Positions 10,870 through 21,493 of a DNA stretch of 64,000 bases are shown one piece after another. The position numbers and the translations under genes were made by a program. Below the pieces are notes generated by a model. That model searched no databases. It was not told the DNA's origin and saw nothing but the letters and a program-made list of their open reading frames with translations. The DNA is from Durusdinium trenchii (lineage: Eukaryota; Sar; Dinophyceae; Suessiales; Symbiodiniaceae). Where the stretch lies: the NCBI GenBank assembly GCA_963970005.1, contig CAXAMN010023362.1, positions 703,836 to 767,835 of the forward strand, given 5' to 3'. Every line of letters begins with the position of its first letter. Within the stretch, counting starts at the first letter, position 1.

Positions 10870-11784
10870 TCAGCAGACCTCCTTCTTGAAACAATGTCCC
10901 TTCTTTTTGGGCTGACGTGCCTTGATCTCGGGCTTCTGTTCTGCCTGGTGGATGTGGATTACAATTTGCTGCTTGTCATTCGCAGCTCTGCCAGTTCTGT
11001 CGCCTTGCGTCACAGCAGCCACCGCTTCTCCAGCTGCTGCTGCTTCACCCGATGACTTTCCTCCCTTGATGGCATCGGCAGCCGCTGTGGCTGCAGCCTC
11101 AGCGGCTGATAGAGTGAGGCCATCATCAATCGCTTTGCCAGCCGCATTTGCTGATGCTAACGCAGCCTTGGAGTTGTAACCCAGCTTCAAGGCTTCCAAA
11201 GCCCTAGCTTCGGCAGCCGCAGCTGCTGCAGGCGTGTGAGTTTTGTCCAAAAGCTCCTGATAAATTGCAGCCCCCTCTGCCTTCTGCATGGCCTGGTCTG
11301 GAGGTAATCCTGCACTGAAAGCTTTCAACGCCTCCATTGCTCCAACATGAACAGATGATTGCGTCAAACCAAGTTGTTGGAGTGTGACGGTGGCGTTCGC
11401 TAGTGCTAATGAAGCTTCCGGCGATCTATTCTCGGCCAATGAGCGAATCACTAGCACCTTGCAACTTTCGAACAGCTCGCCAGGTGCAGCAAGCTGCTCG
11501 CAGAGTTTGTGTGCAGTGTTTGTCCGGTTGACTTTTATGGCTGGATCTTCAGCAGGTGCCGTTACTTTGGGCAAAGCGCCAGGTGCAGGAATCATAGCCA
11601 AAGGGACCAGCGGCATGGAACCCATAGGACCAACGGGACTCATGGAGTAGGCACTGTAGCCCATCCATGGGTTTCCATACGGTAGAATCACCGTAGCACC
11701 CGGTGGCCCTGGAGGGCCTGGTGGTCCATCTGGACCATCTGGCCCACGATCTCCATCAGGACCTCGAGGGCCTCGGCCTGGTGC
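10870..11784 (-). CDS. Alanine-rich protein with collagen-like Gly-X-Y tract
   Basis: The minus frame is open from a likely acceptor (CTCAG before 11784) to a stop at 10870-10872. It starts with about ten Gly-X-Y triplets (GPRGPDGDRGPDGPDGPPG, then more), a collagen-type triple-helix signature. A Met/Pro/Tyr-rich stretch follows (YGNPWMGYSAYS), then about 200 residues of alanine-rich helical repeats with recurring AAAA and ALASANA-like blocks, and a basic end (RQPKKKGHCFKK). The first exon or exons upstream are not identified. Collagen-like tracts occur in several protists; the Ala-rich part could be a coiled or stacked-helix domain. The function is unknown. Confidence 0.65.
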   Translation of the reverse strand, partial: APGRGPRGPDGDRGPDGPDGPPGPPGPPGATVILPYGNPWMGYSAYSMSPVGPMGSMPLVPLAMIPAPGALPKVTAPAEDPAIKVNRTNTAHKLCEQLAAPGELFESCKVLVIRSLAENRSPEASLALANATVTLQQLGLTQSSVHVGAMEALKAFSAGLPPDQAMQKAEGAAIYQELLDKTHTPAAAAAAEARALEALKLGYNSKAALASANAAGKAIDDGLTLSAAEAAATAAADAIKGGKSSGEAAAAGEAVAAVTQGDRTGRAANDKQQIVIHIHQAEQKPEIKARQPKKKGHCFKKEVC

Positions 11785-12508
11785 CTGAGCGCAAAACAGC
11801 GCAGCACAAACAGCACATGACCTACTCAGTCCTACTAGCGGTGGCCTCCAATCTCACACCCGAGCTCCCTCACTTTTTGGAAATGCATTGCTTTAGCGCA
11901 GCGCAGCAGCACACTTGGAAATCCAACACGGTCGAGCAACATCGAAGCACAATTACAATTAGTTCCTCCGTAATGTCTACATTGGGACCCTCCACTCATT
12001 CTCCGTCACCAACGCAAAAAAATACATTGGTCCGCACACCTTACAACAACTTTGAGTTCAAGCGAACCGATTCTTGTGGCTTTTGGACAAGTTGGTGGCA
12101 TGTTGGTGACCCAGTGTTGCTCGCGGCCAAAGTCTTGTCTGAATTCTTCAGATGCCCCACTCTTGTTGCTTCTGACTTCCAATCACTGCACTGTAATGTA
12201 TGTTCTGACAGGGTGATTCACTTGAACACTACCCCGTAGTCCACCCACTGTTTCGGAAGGGGGCATATCAGTGAAATATGTATATAGGAAGATTGGGTTC
12301 GATTCACACTTCGATCAACACCGCAATGCAAAATTCCTTAAACAGTGACCGAGATTCTAAGATTCACTTGCATCACTTAGTGGATCTTAATTAGTGGGCA
12401 AGGTGACGGTGCAAAATGGGTGAATGCACTTTGGCTTGACAAATGACGAAGGCCGGTGATGGTTGGATGCGTTGCCTTATGTGCACCGATGAGAGCAGCT
12501 GCGCTAAA
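11785..12508. other. Probable intron or intergenic DNA
   Basis: A plus frame at 11703-12239 is open but its composition follows the reverse of the collagen exon and then random sequence, so I do not accept it. Nothing else is supported. Confidence 0.4.
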
Positions 12509-12580
12509 CCTAGTAACTAGTAGCGTCCTTGCTCCTAGCAGTGAGGCCAGGAGCCCCTAGTAGCGTCCTTGCTCCTAAGT
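12509..12580. repeat. CTAGTAGCGTCCTTGCTCCTA-family repeat, copy 1
   Basis: Two units of TAGTAGCGTCCTTGCTCCTA separated by GGCCAGGAGCCCC. The same unit recurs as an array at 52479-52708 and in altered form at 53412-53518, so this is a dispersed family. Confidence 0.85.
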
Positions 12581-13398
12581 AGATAACTGGAACCTTGGGT
12601 TGTGGTTGTCCGCAACAAGTTATTGCCTTTACACCCACATTCACCCAGCCTGAACGGAGAGCACCAGGCTTCCGCGAAGCTGACCATTGAAGTCTTGAAG
12701 AGCTGCGGCCAAACATCTCACACATACGACACAGAGCAGCCGCAATCCAATGCGGCACTTCATTGTTCATGGATCGCCCGAAGCTGACCACGAATCATAT
12801 TTGAGCCACAGGGCCCTTTCCAGCAAACGTCAAGAGTCAATTGTGTGGGTGGTCTTTGCATTATCACATTGTGACTTGCAGTACACACTCAACTTGTGAG
12901 GGGGTTCATGTTTGTTTGCGTGGATGTGTCTGGGTAAGTATGTGTGAGAGTTGTCAATCTGGGACTCTATATCTACCTGCTGCTCCTGTCATAGTCCAAA
13001 CCTATCTCAATTCATTGAAATCTGGTGCACAGGATCATTCACTGAGCAGCTGGCCAGTCTCCCAGCTTGGGCTCGGAAAATGCTCCCCTCCTTTCATGCG
13101 AGTTTTTCTCCTAAGAGAATGATGGACATGATAAATTTGGGCCCTTTAATGAGTCCCCCTCAAAGGTGTCTCATGGTCCAAACACTTTCTTGTTCTTCTC
13201 ATTTGTCTCCCTCACTCACTCCCTCTATCTTGCTCCATCCCTCTTCTGCCTCCACCTCTCTCTCTCTCTGTCATGTCTCGCATGTCTGTCTCACACTTAG
13301 ACTGTCAAGCCTATCTTGCCTGTGTTTCCTGAACCCTTTTTTTCCCGAGCTCGCATCCAGTGTTTTGATCTTGCTCCTTTCACTACTGGTACTTCACG
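12581..13398. other. Pyrimidine-rich non-coding stretch
   Basis: Contains CT-rich tracts at about 13200-13270. Open plus frames here are Ser/Leu-rich and follow the CT bias. It could be an intron of the minus-strand gene beside it. Confidence 0.4.
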
Positions 13399-14031
13399 TC
13401 ATACAACTAAACGGCCCAGCAACGAACCTACTGTCTTGGTACCAAGGACCATCAGAGATACTGAAAAGCAAAGTCCCATGAAGAACAGGACTGAGCAAAT
13501 CAGACCTGCAACTACAGCTGAGTCGATGTAGGCTACTTGTACCTTCAAAGGGTCTGCAACATATTGAACGAAAGTCTGCTTGCCTTGCCTCTCGGTTGTC
13601 CTGCTGTAAGCTGCCTGCTGCAGCTTCACAGCAGATTGAAGGTCGTCAGCACTGGGTCCCATGGAGATGTCCGCCAAAAGCGGTGGGAGAACATCTGATG
13701 GATCTGGCAAGAGCATGCCATGGTGTGCTGAGGGGTTCCGGGCATCGTCGCAATTGAAATTCCCGCGATGGCTGCAGCAGTTGATGCCATATGCATAAAA
13801 GTTTGTGAGAGATCCCGGACTCATTGATCCGTCCACAATGGGCGCTACACAAACTAGAAAACCAGCAGAGGACTGAAACCCCACCGATCTGCTTCGGTCA
13901 ACCATACTGCCAACAGCAAAGCTGACAATGCCAGCATCCTCAGTCAGTGTTGTGCCGCAGGCTGATTTCAAAGAGTGTTTTTGGCCTCCAATTGGCAATG
14001 CAGTAGTATGATTCGACGCAATACTGTATGT
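13399..14031 (-). CDS. Transmembrane protein, exon 3 of the visible part
   Basis: The frame is phase-compatible with the 55-codon exon at 14160-14324: a TCTCAG acceptor just above 14031 gives phase 0. It encodes about 180 residues with several cysteines (YGINCCSHRGNFNCDD), a loop with DPSDVLPPLLADIS, and one strong membrane segment (VVAGLICSVLFFMGLCFSV) near 13450-13505. Reading reaches a stop at 13399, but a GT donor about 30 bases earlier is possible, so the true end is open. The protein is likely a multi-pass or single-anchor membrane protein of unknown function. Confidence 0.55.
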   Translation of the reverse strand, partial: TYSIASNHTTALPIGGQKHSLKSACGTTLTEDAGIVSFAVGSMVDRSRSVGFQSSAGFLVCVAPIVDGSMSPGSLTNFYAYGINCCSHRGNFNCDDARNPSAHHGMLLPDPSDVLPPLLADISMGPSADDLQSAVKLQQAAYSRTTERQGKQTFVQYVADPLKVQVAYIDSAVVAGLICSVLFFMGLCFSVSLMVLGTKTVGSLLGRLVV

Positions 14032-14159
14032 CTGAGACACTCTGCCAATTGCAAACTAAGACTCCAATATGCTCTCCGCAGACTGCGATGGCACCACGCT
14101 AGCATATGTTGAAGCGTGCTTGTAGTGGAAGTAGTAAATGGTGCAACTGTAGTAAATAC

Positions 14160-14324
14160 TGCATCCTCCAAACCATCGCAAAAATGGATGCATGATGACG
14201 CACAAAAGTAAGATCCATGCGAACAAATGCTCTCATTCCGGCCTGTGAGAAGGCCACATGCAGCAGCCATCAAAGTCAACTTGGCCAAACGCTGTCGCCA
14301 CATCTGCTTGTAGTTCTGCATGGC
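14160..14324 (-). CDS. Transmembrane protein, exon 2 of the visible part
   Basis: The sequence between an acceptor TTCCAG and a donor GTATTTAC is exactly 55 codons, open and in phase 0 at both ends. It encodes a basic stretch (KQMWRQRLAKLT), a hydrophobic Ala/Leu segment and a cysteine-rich segment (CASSCIHFC). Exact phase agreement with both neighbouring exons is the main reason to accept it. Confidence 0.6.
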
Positions 14325-14430
14325 CTGGAATTGTGTAACGTTCTGATGGCCAAACATAGCTACTTAGAATCTACTTAGGCACTCGCCCAATCTCCGCTCT
14401 GATCTCTCTCGAAGCCCCTCAGGTTCGCAC

Positions 14431-14799
14431 CCACAAGGACACCAGCACAAAGCTGGCTGCAAAGAATATCACGATCAGCGAGTGCCAGTACAGAAATCGG
14501 TTCACGAAGAAGAGGAGACCCTCAGAAAAGAACAACCGTCTCTCGGTTCCTTCACAAAAGCGTTGCTTCATAACAAAGGGCGGGTGCGGGCACGAGGAAA
14601 CAGCACGCAAAGGCAGGCTATGCAATGCAAAATGCAAGGACAATCGAAGGCATCGGCCATGAAGAGAATCTGAGGAGCAGGAATAAGCATCAGCCTTGGT
14701 TGGCAAAGCAGCCTTGTTCCACACACAGGTGTGCATGGGAAAAAAATCCGCAAATCTGTTGCGACATGTTTCGACTGTTGCTTGGTGCTGCATTCCCAC
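14431..14799 (-). CDS. Transmembrane protein, exon 1 of the visible part
   Basis: The last 45 codons are convincing: FVNRFLYWHSLIVIFFAASF is a membrane segment, followed by a phase-0 donor (GTGCGAAC) at about 14430 that joins to the next exon. The 5' part of the frame is less sure and its acceptor was not found. With the next two exons it encodes a membrane protein with at least two anchors and a Cys-rich luminal or external loop. Confidence 0.45.
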
Positions 14800-15099
14800 A
14801 ACATCACTTTACCACTCTCGGAGCCAGTCCTGCTTCAGAATCTAATCATGCTATCCAAGTGTCAAATGCCAGCCAAAGTTCCGTGCGTTCACGGAGGCCA
14901 AGTATGCCTCATGCGTGATGCGCCCTTTCAGGTGACCCAAGCTGAATCTAGGATGCAAGCTATAGACTCAAAGTGCACTTGCCTCCTGCTTGCTGGCGAC
15001 GGTGGCCAGTTTATTGTTGTCGAAGTCTGAACAGAAAGAAGGAAGTCAGCGAGTCAAAAACCAAGAAACTGCTAAGTTTACTGCTCCACCACCCACCAC

Positions 15100-15350
15100 T
15101 TAAGCCAAGAAACTTCCAAGCAAAGGTCTGGCTTCATGCTCACGGGCTTCCAAGTCCATGGCCTCAGACGCCAAGATCGCTGTAGTTTGCAGGTATTGTC
15201 TCGGCCAACTAGCCTGGTGGACCAAGCCAGCTTCAATGTGCGGGGTCTGCTTTCGCAGTACTTGAGCCAACACACGTACCATAGCAAACGCTGGTTCAAA
15301 GTAGTTTTGAAGGGTCATCCACTTTGCAAGCACTGTGTCAGTGCCAGAAA
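15100..15350 (-). CDS. Candidate exon, unknown protein
   Basis: A minus frame with a helical, well-mixed sequence (FEPAFAMVRVLAQVLRKQ, then ASEAMDLEAREHEARPLL). It is preceded by a stop at about 15352, so an acceptor must lie close to it. It may be a further 5' exon of the transmembrane gene. The stretch 14800-15099 shows nothing supported. Confidence 0.35.
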
Positions 15351-15636
15351 TGCTTCACCAGTCCTGTAAGACACGAAACTTCGCCGTTCATGATCGGAAA
15401 CGATCGTCATCCACCCACTTGCAGGGCCTCAGAAAGTGTGGATTCAATGGCGTGGAGTGATCCAAATGCAGCGCTCCAATGAGCCAATTGGGCACGCCAC
15501 CACTTTCAGCTGCAATTGGGCCTGCCCGGCCGCCAAAAAGCAGAGGGACCTCACGGAAAGCTGGCAAACACTGGCACTTCCAAAAGTTCACTTCAACTTA
15601 TTGAAAGCCATCAGCGCTTCCAGGGCCATCAGGGTG

Positions 15637-16048
15637 TGTGTGTGTCCACCCCTGGGCCAAGGGTTTCCTACCACCTCTTCCACTACCACTTTTCAACCAC
15701 AGTTTCACCGGCAGGGGGGCAGTGAATCTCATTCCATCCACTGCCCAACGAAGACGGTGGTTTGAGATTGTGAAGCGAGAAAGGACGCTTTCTCGTGTAC
15801 CTGCTGAGTTTTCCACACGCTGTCACCCTACTCTTCCACGTTTTGATTCATGGTTCTTCATGCTCCCACCCCCAAAATTTTTTCCTTGCAGCTGTGCCGC
15901 GCCGACGTTTGACACCGCCGATCTTGTGAGCTGCAGATGTGCACCAACTGTTGTTAAACAATACTTTTTCACGGACTCTGCCACCTTGCCGTTCCCTCAC
16001 CATTTTCGACCTGGGAACTGAGTGTAACGGAATACAATTGTCAGAGTG
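15637..16048 (+). repeat. 412-bp flanking direct repeat, upstream copy
   Basis: Nearly identical to 29262-29672, with about a dozen differences by eye including one single-base indel. It starts in a short TG run and ends at TCAGAGTG. Both copies have the same orientation and bracket the large C-rich element. The downstream copy begins right after the RT C-terminus, so this upstream copy is best read as the 3' end of a second, 5'-truncated element copy, like the pseudo-LTRs of Penelope-like elements. A plus frame runs through it but ends at a different place in each copy. Confidence 0.9.
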
Positions 16049-16439
16049 TGTTTCGCTCAGCCGTCCCACTCGGGTGCTGAGTGTGATCCCCGTCACTGGG
16101 GCGCTGTCTCATCGTGCAAGCACTAACTGACCTCACCACTCTTCACAGGATTTCCACCGGAAGTCACCTCCACAACCACAGAATTAACTGCCACCATGGC
16201 TGCCGAGCCTCACCACGGGAATTGACGTTTGCACCATTCCGCCACGTTTCTGCAATGTTTGCATTTTTCTGCATGTTTTCCGCATGATTTTAATATGAGC
16301 TCAAGCAATCAGACCGGATTTTCCAACAGTCTAATTCGATGTGCATGAACACACCACTACACCACCTACTATTATGACATAAAGCTGCCTGCTATGTCTG
16401 AAAAACCTTAAAATAGATATTTTAGGAAAATAATAGTAA

Positions 16440-17095
16440 TAAAATAGGAAAAATAGGAACTGAAAATAGGAAAAAAAAAGGACACAAAGAGGATGAGTCT
16501 CAAAAATAGGAAAAGAAAAGAGCTGGATTTAGAAATAGGAAATGAAAAAAAGGAAAAGAATGGCAGCACTCTAGGACAGGAACATAAAATGGACCTAGCC
16601 CCAGTGGACCCAGGTCTGGCGGACCTAGTTGCAGGGTACCTAGGCCTAGCCCCGGTGGACCTAGGTCTAGCGCTAGCCCCAGTGGACCTAGGCCTAGCCC
16701 CGGTGGACCTGGCCTATTTTTCTTATGTTTCCTAATTTTTTCCTATTTTCAATTCCTATTTTTCCTATTTTTCCTAATTTTTCCTATTTTTTAAATTAAA
16801 AATAGTAAAAAATAGGAAAAAATTACTGTAGGAAAATAGGAAAAATAGGAAAAATAGCCTCCCCCCCAAATAGGAAAAAAATACGAAAAAATTAGGAAAA
16901 ATAGCCCTCCGTGGACCTAGGTCTGGCGGACCTAGCCCCAGTGGACCTAGGCCTAGCCCCGGTGGACCTAGCCCCAGTGGACCTAGGTCTGGTGGACCGA
17001 GGCAATGATCCTCTTTTATTCCTATTTTGTGTTGTCAGCCCTATTTTATTCCTATTTTTGGGTCCTATTTTATTCCTATTTTTCCTAAAAATAAA
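16440..17095. repeat. TAGGAAAAATAGG and GGACCTAG repeat block
   Basis: A+T-rich units of TAGGAAAAATAGG appear first in one orientation and then as CCTATTTTTCC, so the block can fold on itself. Inside are two arrays of GTGGACCTAGGCCTAGCCCC-like units at about 16590-16717 and 16909-17005. Each unit contains the palindrome CCTAGG or AGGCCT. No gene is present. It lies at the head of the large element, before its first ORF; 16049-16440 also shows no gene apart from a nine-codon ATG frame in a strong initiation context at about 16195. Confidence 0.9.
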
Positions 17096-17339
17096 TATTT
17101 TTGAACACTCCAGAGATAGCAATAGCTTTTTTTCATAAACCTACTACATTCCACATGAAGACAACTCCTGCAACTCAGCAACAACACACAAACACCTTCA
17201 GCGCAAGCATCACCCTCTCCAACTTGAATGATCACACCACCTGCAGTATCCGCTACCGCGCCGCGCCGTCGCTGCCGCCATTTTGAAGACTTTGCTGCAC
17301 AACGTGACGATCTTTCAACAACCTGCTACTGGACGCCTC

Positions 17340-19186
17340 ATGCAGTATCCCTGGCCATATTCACATACCGCACCACCTCCACTACCCGTCGTCTCCACAC
17401 AACCGACAGCACCTTTACCGCAGCCACATGCCGCACCAGCATTTCCTTACCCACAACATCCAACCTACCCTGTACCACAACCTCACACATTTCCAGCTCC
17501 ACAACCTATTTCGATTTCAACTCCACCACCTTTTCACTCAGCACCGACAGCCACAATGCCTTATGGCAATCCCTCCACATGGACGCTGATGCACCCTTCT
17601 CAGTCACACCCCACACAACCACAACCCACCTTTCAACAACAGGCACCTCCCCCATCCTACCTTGTGCAACAACTGCACCACTCCCCACCTGCAGATCCCA
17701 CCATCGCCACACCAATTCAGCCGCCTCCTACACCTCAACAAATACATTCCGCTACCACTCCAACAGAACCCCAATGGCACATGCCACAAGGGGCTTGGCA
17801 ACCCTACTCAGCATTTCCCCCGTTACACACCCCTTGAATCAATCTCCATCACAACCACAATTAGCCCTCAGTGACTCGCCACAGATACCACCACCACCCC
17901 AACAACCGACACCACTGGATCCCACCGCTCCAGCTCCCAACCTCGCCACCACAGCCACCGGCTCACAACCCTCTCCATCACCATCCATTGCCTCGGCCCC
18001 ACCGGCCACAGCGGCCCCAGAACCCATCACCGACATACCCGACAATACCGCTTCACCAGCCCCACCATCTCCCCATCCCCCACACAGCAGTTGCCGCCAC
18101 CATCACAAGGGCCGACATAAGACAGACCATCATCGACGCGGCCGCCACAGACCGCCGCCGGCGGCGACATCGCCACCACTCCAGAACCACCCGACATCAC
18201 AGTTCCTCTTGGCGCCACCGCTCGCCATCCACATCCACTTATTCCTACACCCCCACACCTTCCCACAGCCGCTCCAGACAGCCGATCGACCTACGACCCA
18301 ACACAGATGCCTCTACAGCAGACAACACCAACACTGACACCTCCAAATATCCACTCACACCAGTGGTCCGTCGACCTCCCAACCGATGGCGACCCACACC
18401 ATCCTTTCAGACTCTACCGCCAAAAGAGCAAATCCTAGCCTGGCTCGATTTCCATGCTGACCAGCTGGACGCTTCCAACCGACCCCAACACCAATACCTA
18501 GCCAATCTCCTCTCTGACAGCAACATTACATACAAAGACCTCAATGACTTCCGGCAATACACTTATGTAAAGTGGAATGAAGCAACCCAGCAATACGATC
18601 AGTTCCAATACAGCGCCATCTCACTACCTTTCCTCCACACCAAAGCCACCAACCCCACACCACCACCCGTTTCCCGTGCAACTTCCACTCACAGGGAAGT
18701 CGCCCACATCAACGCCGGCCACACAGGCAACATCACAAACATTCTACGACAAGGCCGCTTTCTACCCAGCACACTCCACTTTGCCAACTATCCTGGCTTT
18801 TTGCTCAGGGCGTTCGCATTACCCACAACCAAAACCACGACCAAGGCGAGTTTGCTCGCATTATCCACAACACCTGGCAACTCCACAAGAACACCCACTC
18901 CCTCATCATTACGCTCCTATCATGGGGCGCCGCCACAAAATACACTTCTGGCGGCGAAGAGCAGGCCATGACCCTTCTGAACGACTACCACGGAGCCGTC
19001 TTTCACCAGAAAGGCAGTTGCTGGGTCATCCACCCCGACCATGCAATTTGTCAACGGACTGGCATGGTCCATCAACGCCACTCCACCAGACCTATGACAT
19101 TTCCACATCCCACAACCACCATTTCCAACTTTTGTTTCACCCAGCCACACTCTCAACTTCGTCCACAGCAGCAAAAACAACGCTAG
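17340..19186 (+). pseudogene. Element ORF A, Pro/Gln-rich head with an unknown C-terminal domain
   Basis: It starts at ATG 17340 (MQYPWPYSHTAPPPLP). About 165 codons of Pro/Gln/Tyr/His-rich sequence lead to a shift near 17837, an Arg/Ser/His-rich stretch (DRRRRRHRHH, about 18150), then a better-structured domain from about 18400. That domain includes LPPKEQILAWLDFHADQL, ITYKDLNDFRQYTYVKW and NITNILRQGRFLPS. After another shift near 18800 it continues as QGEFARIIHNTWQLHKN, LIITLLSWGAATKY and HQKGSCWVIHPDHAICQ, ending at 19186. The last section alternates helices and strands like a folded enzyme domain, but I do not recognise it. At least three frame changes mean the copy is broken. Confidence 0.5.
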
Positions 19187-19488
19187 CGTTTGCGAAGCGG
19201 CTTCAAGTTTGGATCTTGCTTTAGTCTTATTTCACATGCCAGCTTGATTTTCACACTGTGAAGTTTTCAAGTGAATTGTCACTTTTTTGCCACGCTTTGT
19301 TTTTTCGAATTCATTTCCTTTGCATTTTGGCCCGCTCGTCTATTTAATTCACTTGCACGTTTTACCGTGATGCTGCGCCGCCGATGCCCCGCCGCCATGC
19401 AGCTGACCACCGCGCCGCAGCTGAGAAGTAAGAAGTACCAAGAAGTGTGCAGAACTCCAACTCCTTGCCCCTCCAGCATCCCCTCCTC
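19187..19488. other. Inter-ORF spacer
   Basis: Less C-rich, T-richer sequence between ORFs A and B, like the other spacers of this element (20053-20608, 22236-22416, 23208-23316). No frame is supported. Confidence 0.5.
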
Positions 19489-20052
19489 ATGACTAGCACC
19501 AACAGCCCTCCACACGATGACACCAATGCTCTTTTACACCAAACAACAGTGGCGCTTTCTCAGATTCACAACCTTCTACGACAAGCAACAGACATCATGG
19601 CAAACCTCCACACTCGCTTTTTACACCACATCGGGCAAGCGGATCCCACTTTCCGCCAACACTTCCAACAACTACCACCACCACCAACATACTCCATCAA
19701 CTTACCCTCTCCAACCTCTTCCTGCGACTCTGCACCATCCCGACCACGCGTTCGCCCACCACCACCACCACCCTCCAACAACTCCGACGACGCACCTTCT
19801 CCTTCCCCTCCACCAAAGCCACCACCGGCTCGCAAGCGCAAACAACCACCACCACCGCCACTCAACCCACATGCAGACTGGGATGCCTGGGACGGTGACG
19901 CCGATTGTCGCCTCGTGGAGCTCAAAAGCAACCCAAAACTTCGACCCAATTGGGTCTTTGTTGCCCGACGGGTCGGAGTCGGACACTCCGTTGAGCAGTG
20001 CCAAGCTCGGTGGAAAGAGCTCAAAGATCTACAGAGACTATATACAAGATAA
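19489..20052 (+). CDS. Element ORF B with Myb/SANT-like domain
   Basis: It begins at ATG 19489 (MTSTNSPPHDDTNALLHQ) and ends at 20050-20052. The first 60 residues form a helical segment (LLRQATDIMANLHTRFLHH). A Pro/Ser-rich linker with a basic patch (PPARKRKQPPP) follows. The last 60 residues look like a Myb/SANT or trihelix DNA-binding domain, with DWDAWDGDADCRLVEL, then PNWVFVARRVG, then EQCQARWKEL, giving the usual aromatic spacing and the QCxxRW helix 3. The basic patch could be a nuclear signal. Such a domain in a retroelement could serve DNA targeting; that is inference. The frame is intact in this copy. Confidence 0.6.
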   Translation: MTSTNSPPHDDTNALLHQTTVALSQIHNLLRQATDIMANLHTRFLHHIGQADPTFRQHFQQLPPPPTYSINLPSPTSSCDSAPSRPRVRPPPPPPSNNSDDAPSPSPPPKPPPARKRKQPPPPPLNPHADWDAWDGDADCRLVELKSNPKLRPNWVFVARRVGVGHSVEQCQARWKELKDLQRLYTR

Positions 20053-20608
20053 AAAACCGCCTGATTCCACTCCACCCGACACAGACCCAGCGAAGGTGAC
20101 ACCACCACCGCAACCACTACCTTCCATTCCGGACCACATTTCACCTACACCTACCTCACCAGCCAACACACCACCGCCACCATCACAGGCAGATTTCTCA
20201 CCATCCCCAACGACTACCCCTCGGTCTACACACGAAGCATCACCACATGAAGCTTTGCCACTGCAGCCGGCTGCTGAGCGAGCGCCCAGTGAGAACAGGC
20301 ATCCGGAGCCGCTTTCTGACACGCCTATTGGCAGCTATTTCATTTGATCGGTTTCACCCACTCTCCCAGGCGTGCCGCAGGATAAATTCACCAGCGTATC
20401 CTTTCGAATTTCGGATTTCTCGCATGTGATTTTCCAGTTTTCAACTTTTACTGCATGTCCATTTGAACTCATGATCACCGCTCTCAACCTTTCACCAATA
20501 CAGCTGGTTCCAAGTCTCTCTGAATCACACGTTGTATATTTGAAAGGCTCACTACAGTCCCGCAGCATTTACGCGACGCTCTGCACTTGAGCCTTCCTGC
20601 CACCCCTC

Positions 20609-21493
20609 ATGGCTTCCTCTCGTGATCGCACTACAGCCAGCAATACAGGCAATGAGTACTACTTACCAGGACGACCTCCCAGTTGGCTCCGCCCCTCCAT
20701 TGACACTCAGCCAGACTTCCACTCACTCAACTGCTCACTGGACATCCTTTTCCTGATTATCCAGCACATCCGCCGCCACCCACTCCACACAGAACCCATG
20801 CCGGACCAAACATACTTCCAAGACTACAGAGCATACAACATCCTCTACCAATTGCGACGTGACATGATGCTAATGGACCGCCTAGTTGACAGCATTTACC
20901 AGGCTCGACGTTTGCTCCAATTTGTCCCTGGCACGCCTGGCCTCCCGGGACAATATCGCATCGACCCCTCAGCACGCCTCTCATCCGCCAACCTTGCTGT
21001 CCTCCACAACACACCACCCGGTTTCCCTTTACCACGGACACTATCAAACCGTTCACCCTCTCCAACACCACGTACGACGCGCAGCGTTTCCATCATTACT
21101 GGACTGGCCCTCCACCACGCGCTAACCCTGACCCCGGCCAGACCAACGACAACCGTGCCAGAGAGCGCTCACGCTCCCGAGACACTCACGCTGACTAACT
21201 CACAAACCTCCAGCAACAGCAAACCTGACAGCAACCTTTGCGCTGACGAACTGCGGCCGGCTGCTATGCTCACTCCTCCATTTGAGAACACTCATCGAGC
21301 CGCGATTCCGGATCCATATTTCCATATATATTTTTGTCTCACCGACAATCTGCGGCGAGCCCAAGTGACAAAACTGCACACTCAGAGGTTCTCTTTCCGA
21401 TTTTTCTGTCCTTACTTACGATGCAGCAGTTGTGCTCTATTTCCGCAGCCATTTCACCGTACCGCTTTCTTCCTTCTTATCTCTCATGACTGA
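20609..21493 (+). CDS. Element ORF C, FVPGTPGLPG-motif family member
   Basis: An intact frame from ATG 20609 to a stop at 21491. Residues 30-110 are helical (LDILFLIIQHIRRHPLH; YNILYQLRRDMMLMDRLV) and end in FVPGTPGLPGQYRIDP. A Ser/Thr/Pro-rich tail follows. The same layout recurs in ORF D (FLPGSPGSPGHYRMDP) and more weakly in ORF F, so these look like tandem duplicates. The family and function are unknown. The final 60 codons pass into T-rich spacer sequence and may not be coding. The stop overlaps the ATG of ORF D by a few bases in another frame. Confidence 0.55.
   Translation: MASSRDRTTASNTGNEYYLPGRPPSWLRPSIDTQPDFHSLNCSLDILFLIIQHIRRHPLHTEPMPDQTYFQDYRAYNILYQLRRDMMLMDRLVDSIYQARRLLQFVPGTPGLPGQYRIDPSARLSSANLAVLHNTPPGFPLPRTLSNRSPSPTPRTTRSVSIITGLALHHALTLTPARPTTTVPESAHAPETLTLTNSQTSSNSKPDSNLCADELRPAAMLTPPFENTHRAAIPDPYFHIYFCLTDNLRRAQVTKLHTQRFSFRFFCPYLRCSSCALFPQPFHRTAFFLLISHD
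21443..21454 (+). promoter_or_regulatory. CCGCAGCCATTT box upstream of ORF D
   Basis: The box follows a T-rich tract and lies about 30 bases before ATG 21486. It differs at one base from the first 12 bases of the dinoflagellate spliced leader (CCGTAGCCATTT). It could be a worn spliced-leader relic or simply an AG acceptor used for trans-splicing. Confidence 0.35.

Noticed and set aside
11703..12239. Plus-strand ORF of 178 codons
   Set aside because: Its first part is the antisense of the collagen-like exon and the rest has no coding signature.
12290..12310. GGTTCGATTC box, like a tRNA T-loop
   Set aside because: The flanking bases do not form the T stem and no acceptor or anticodon arm can be built around it.
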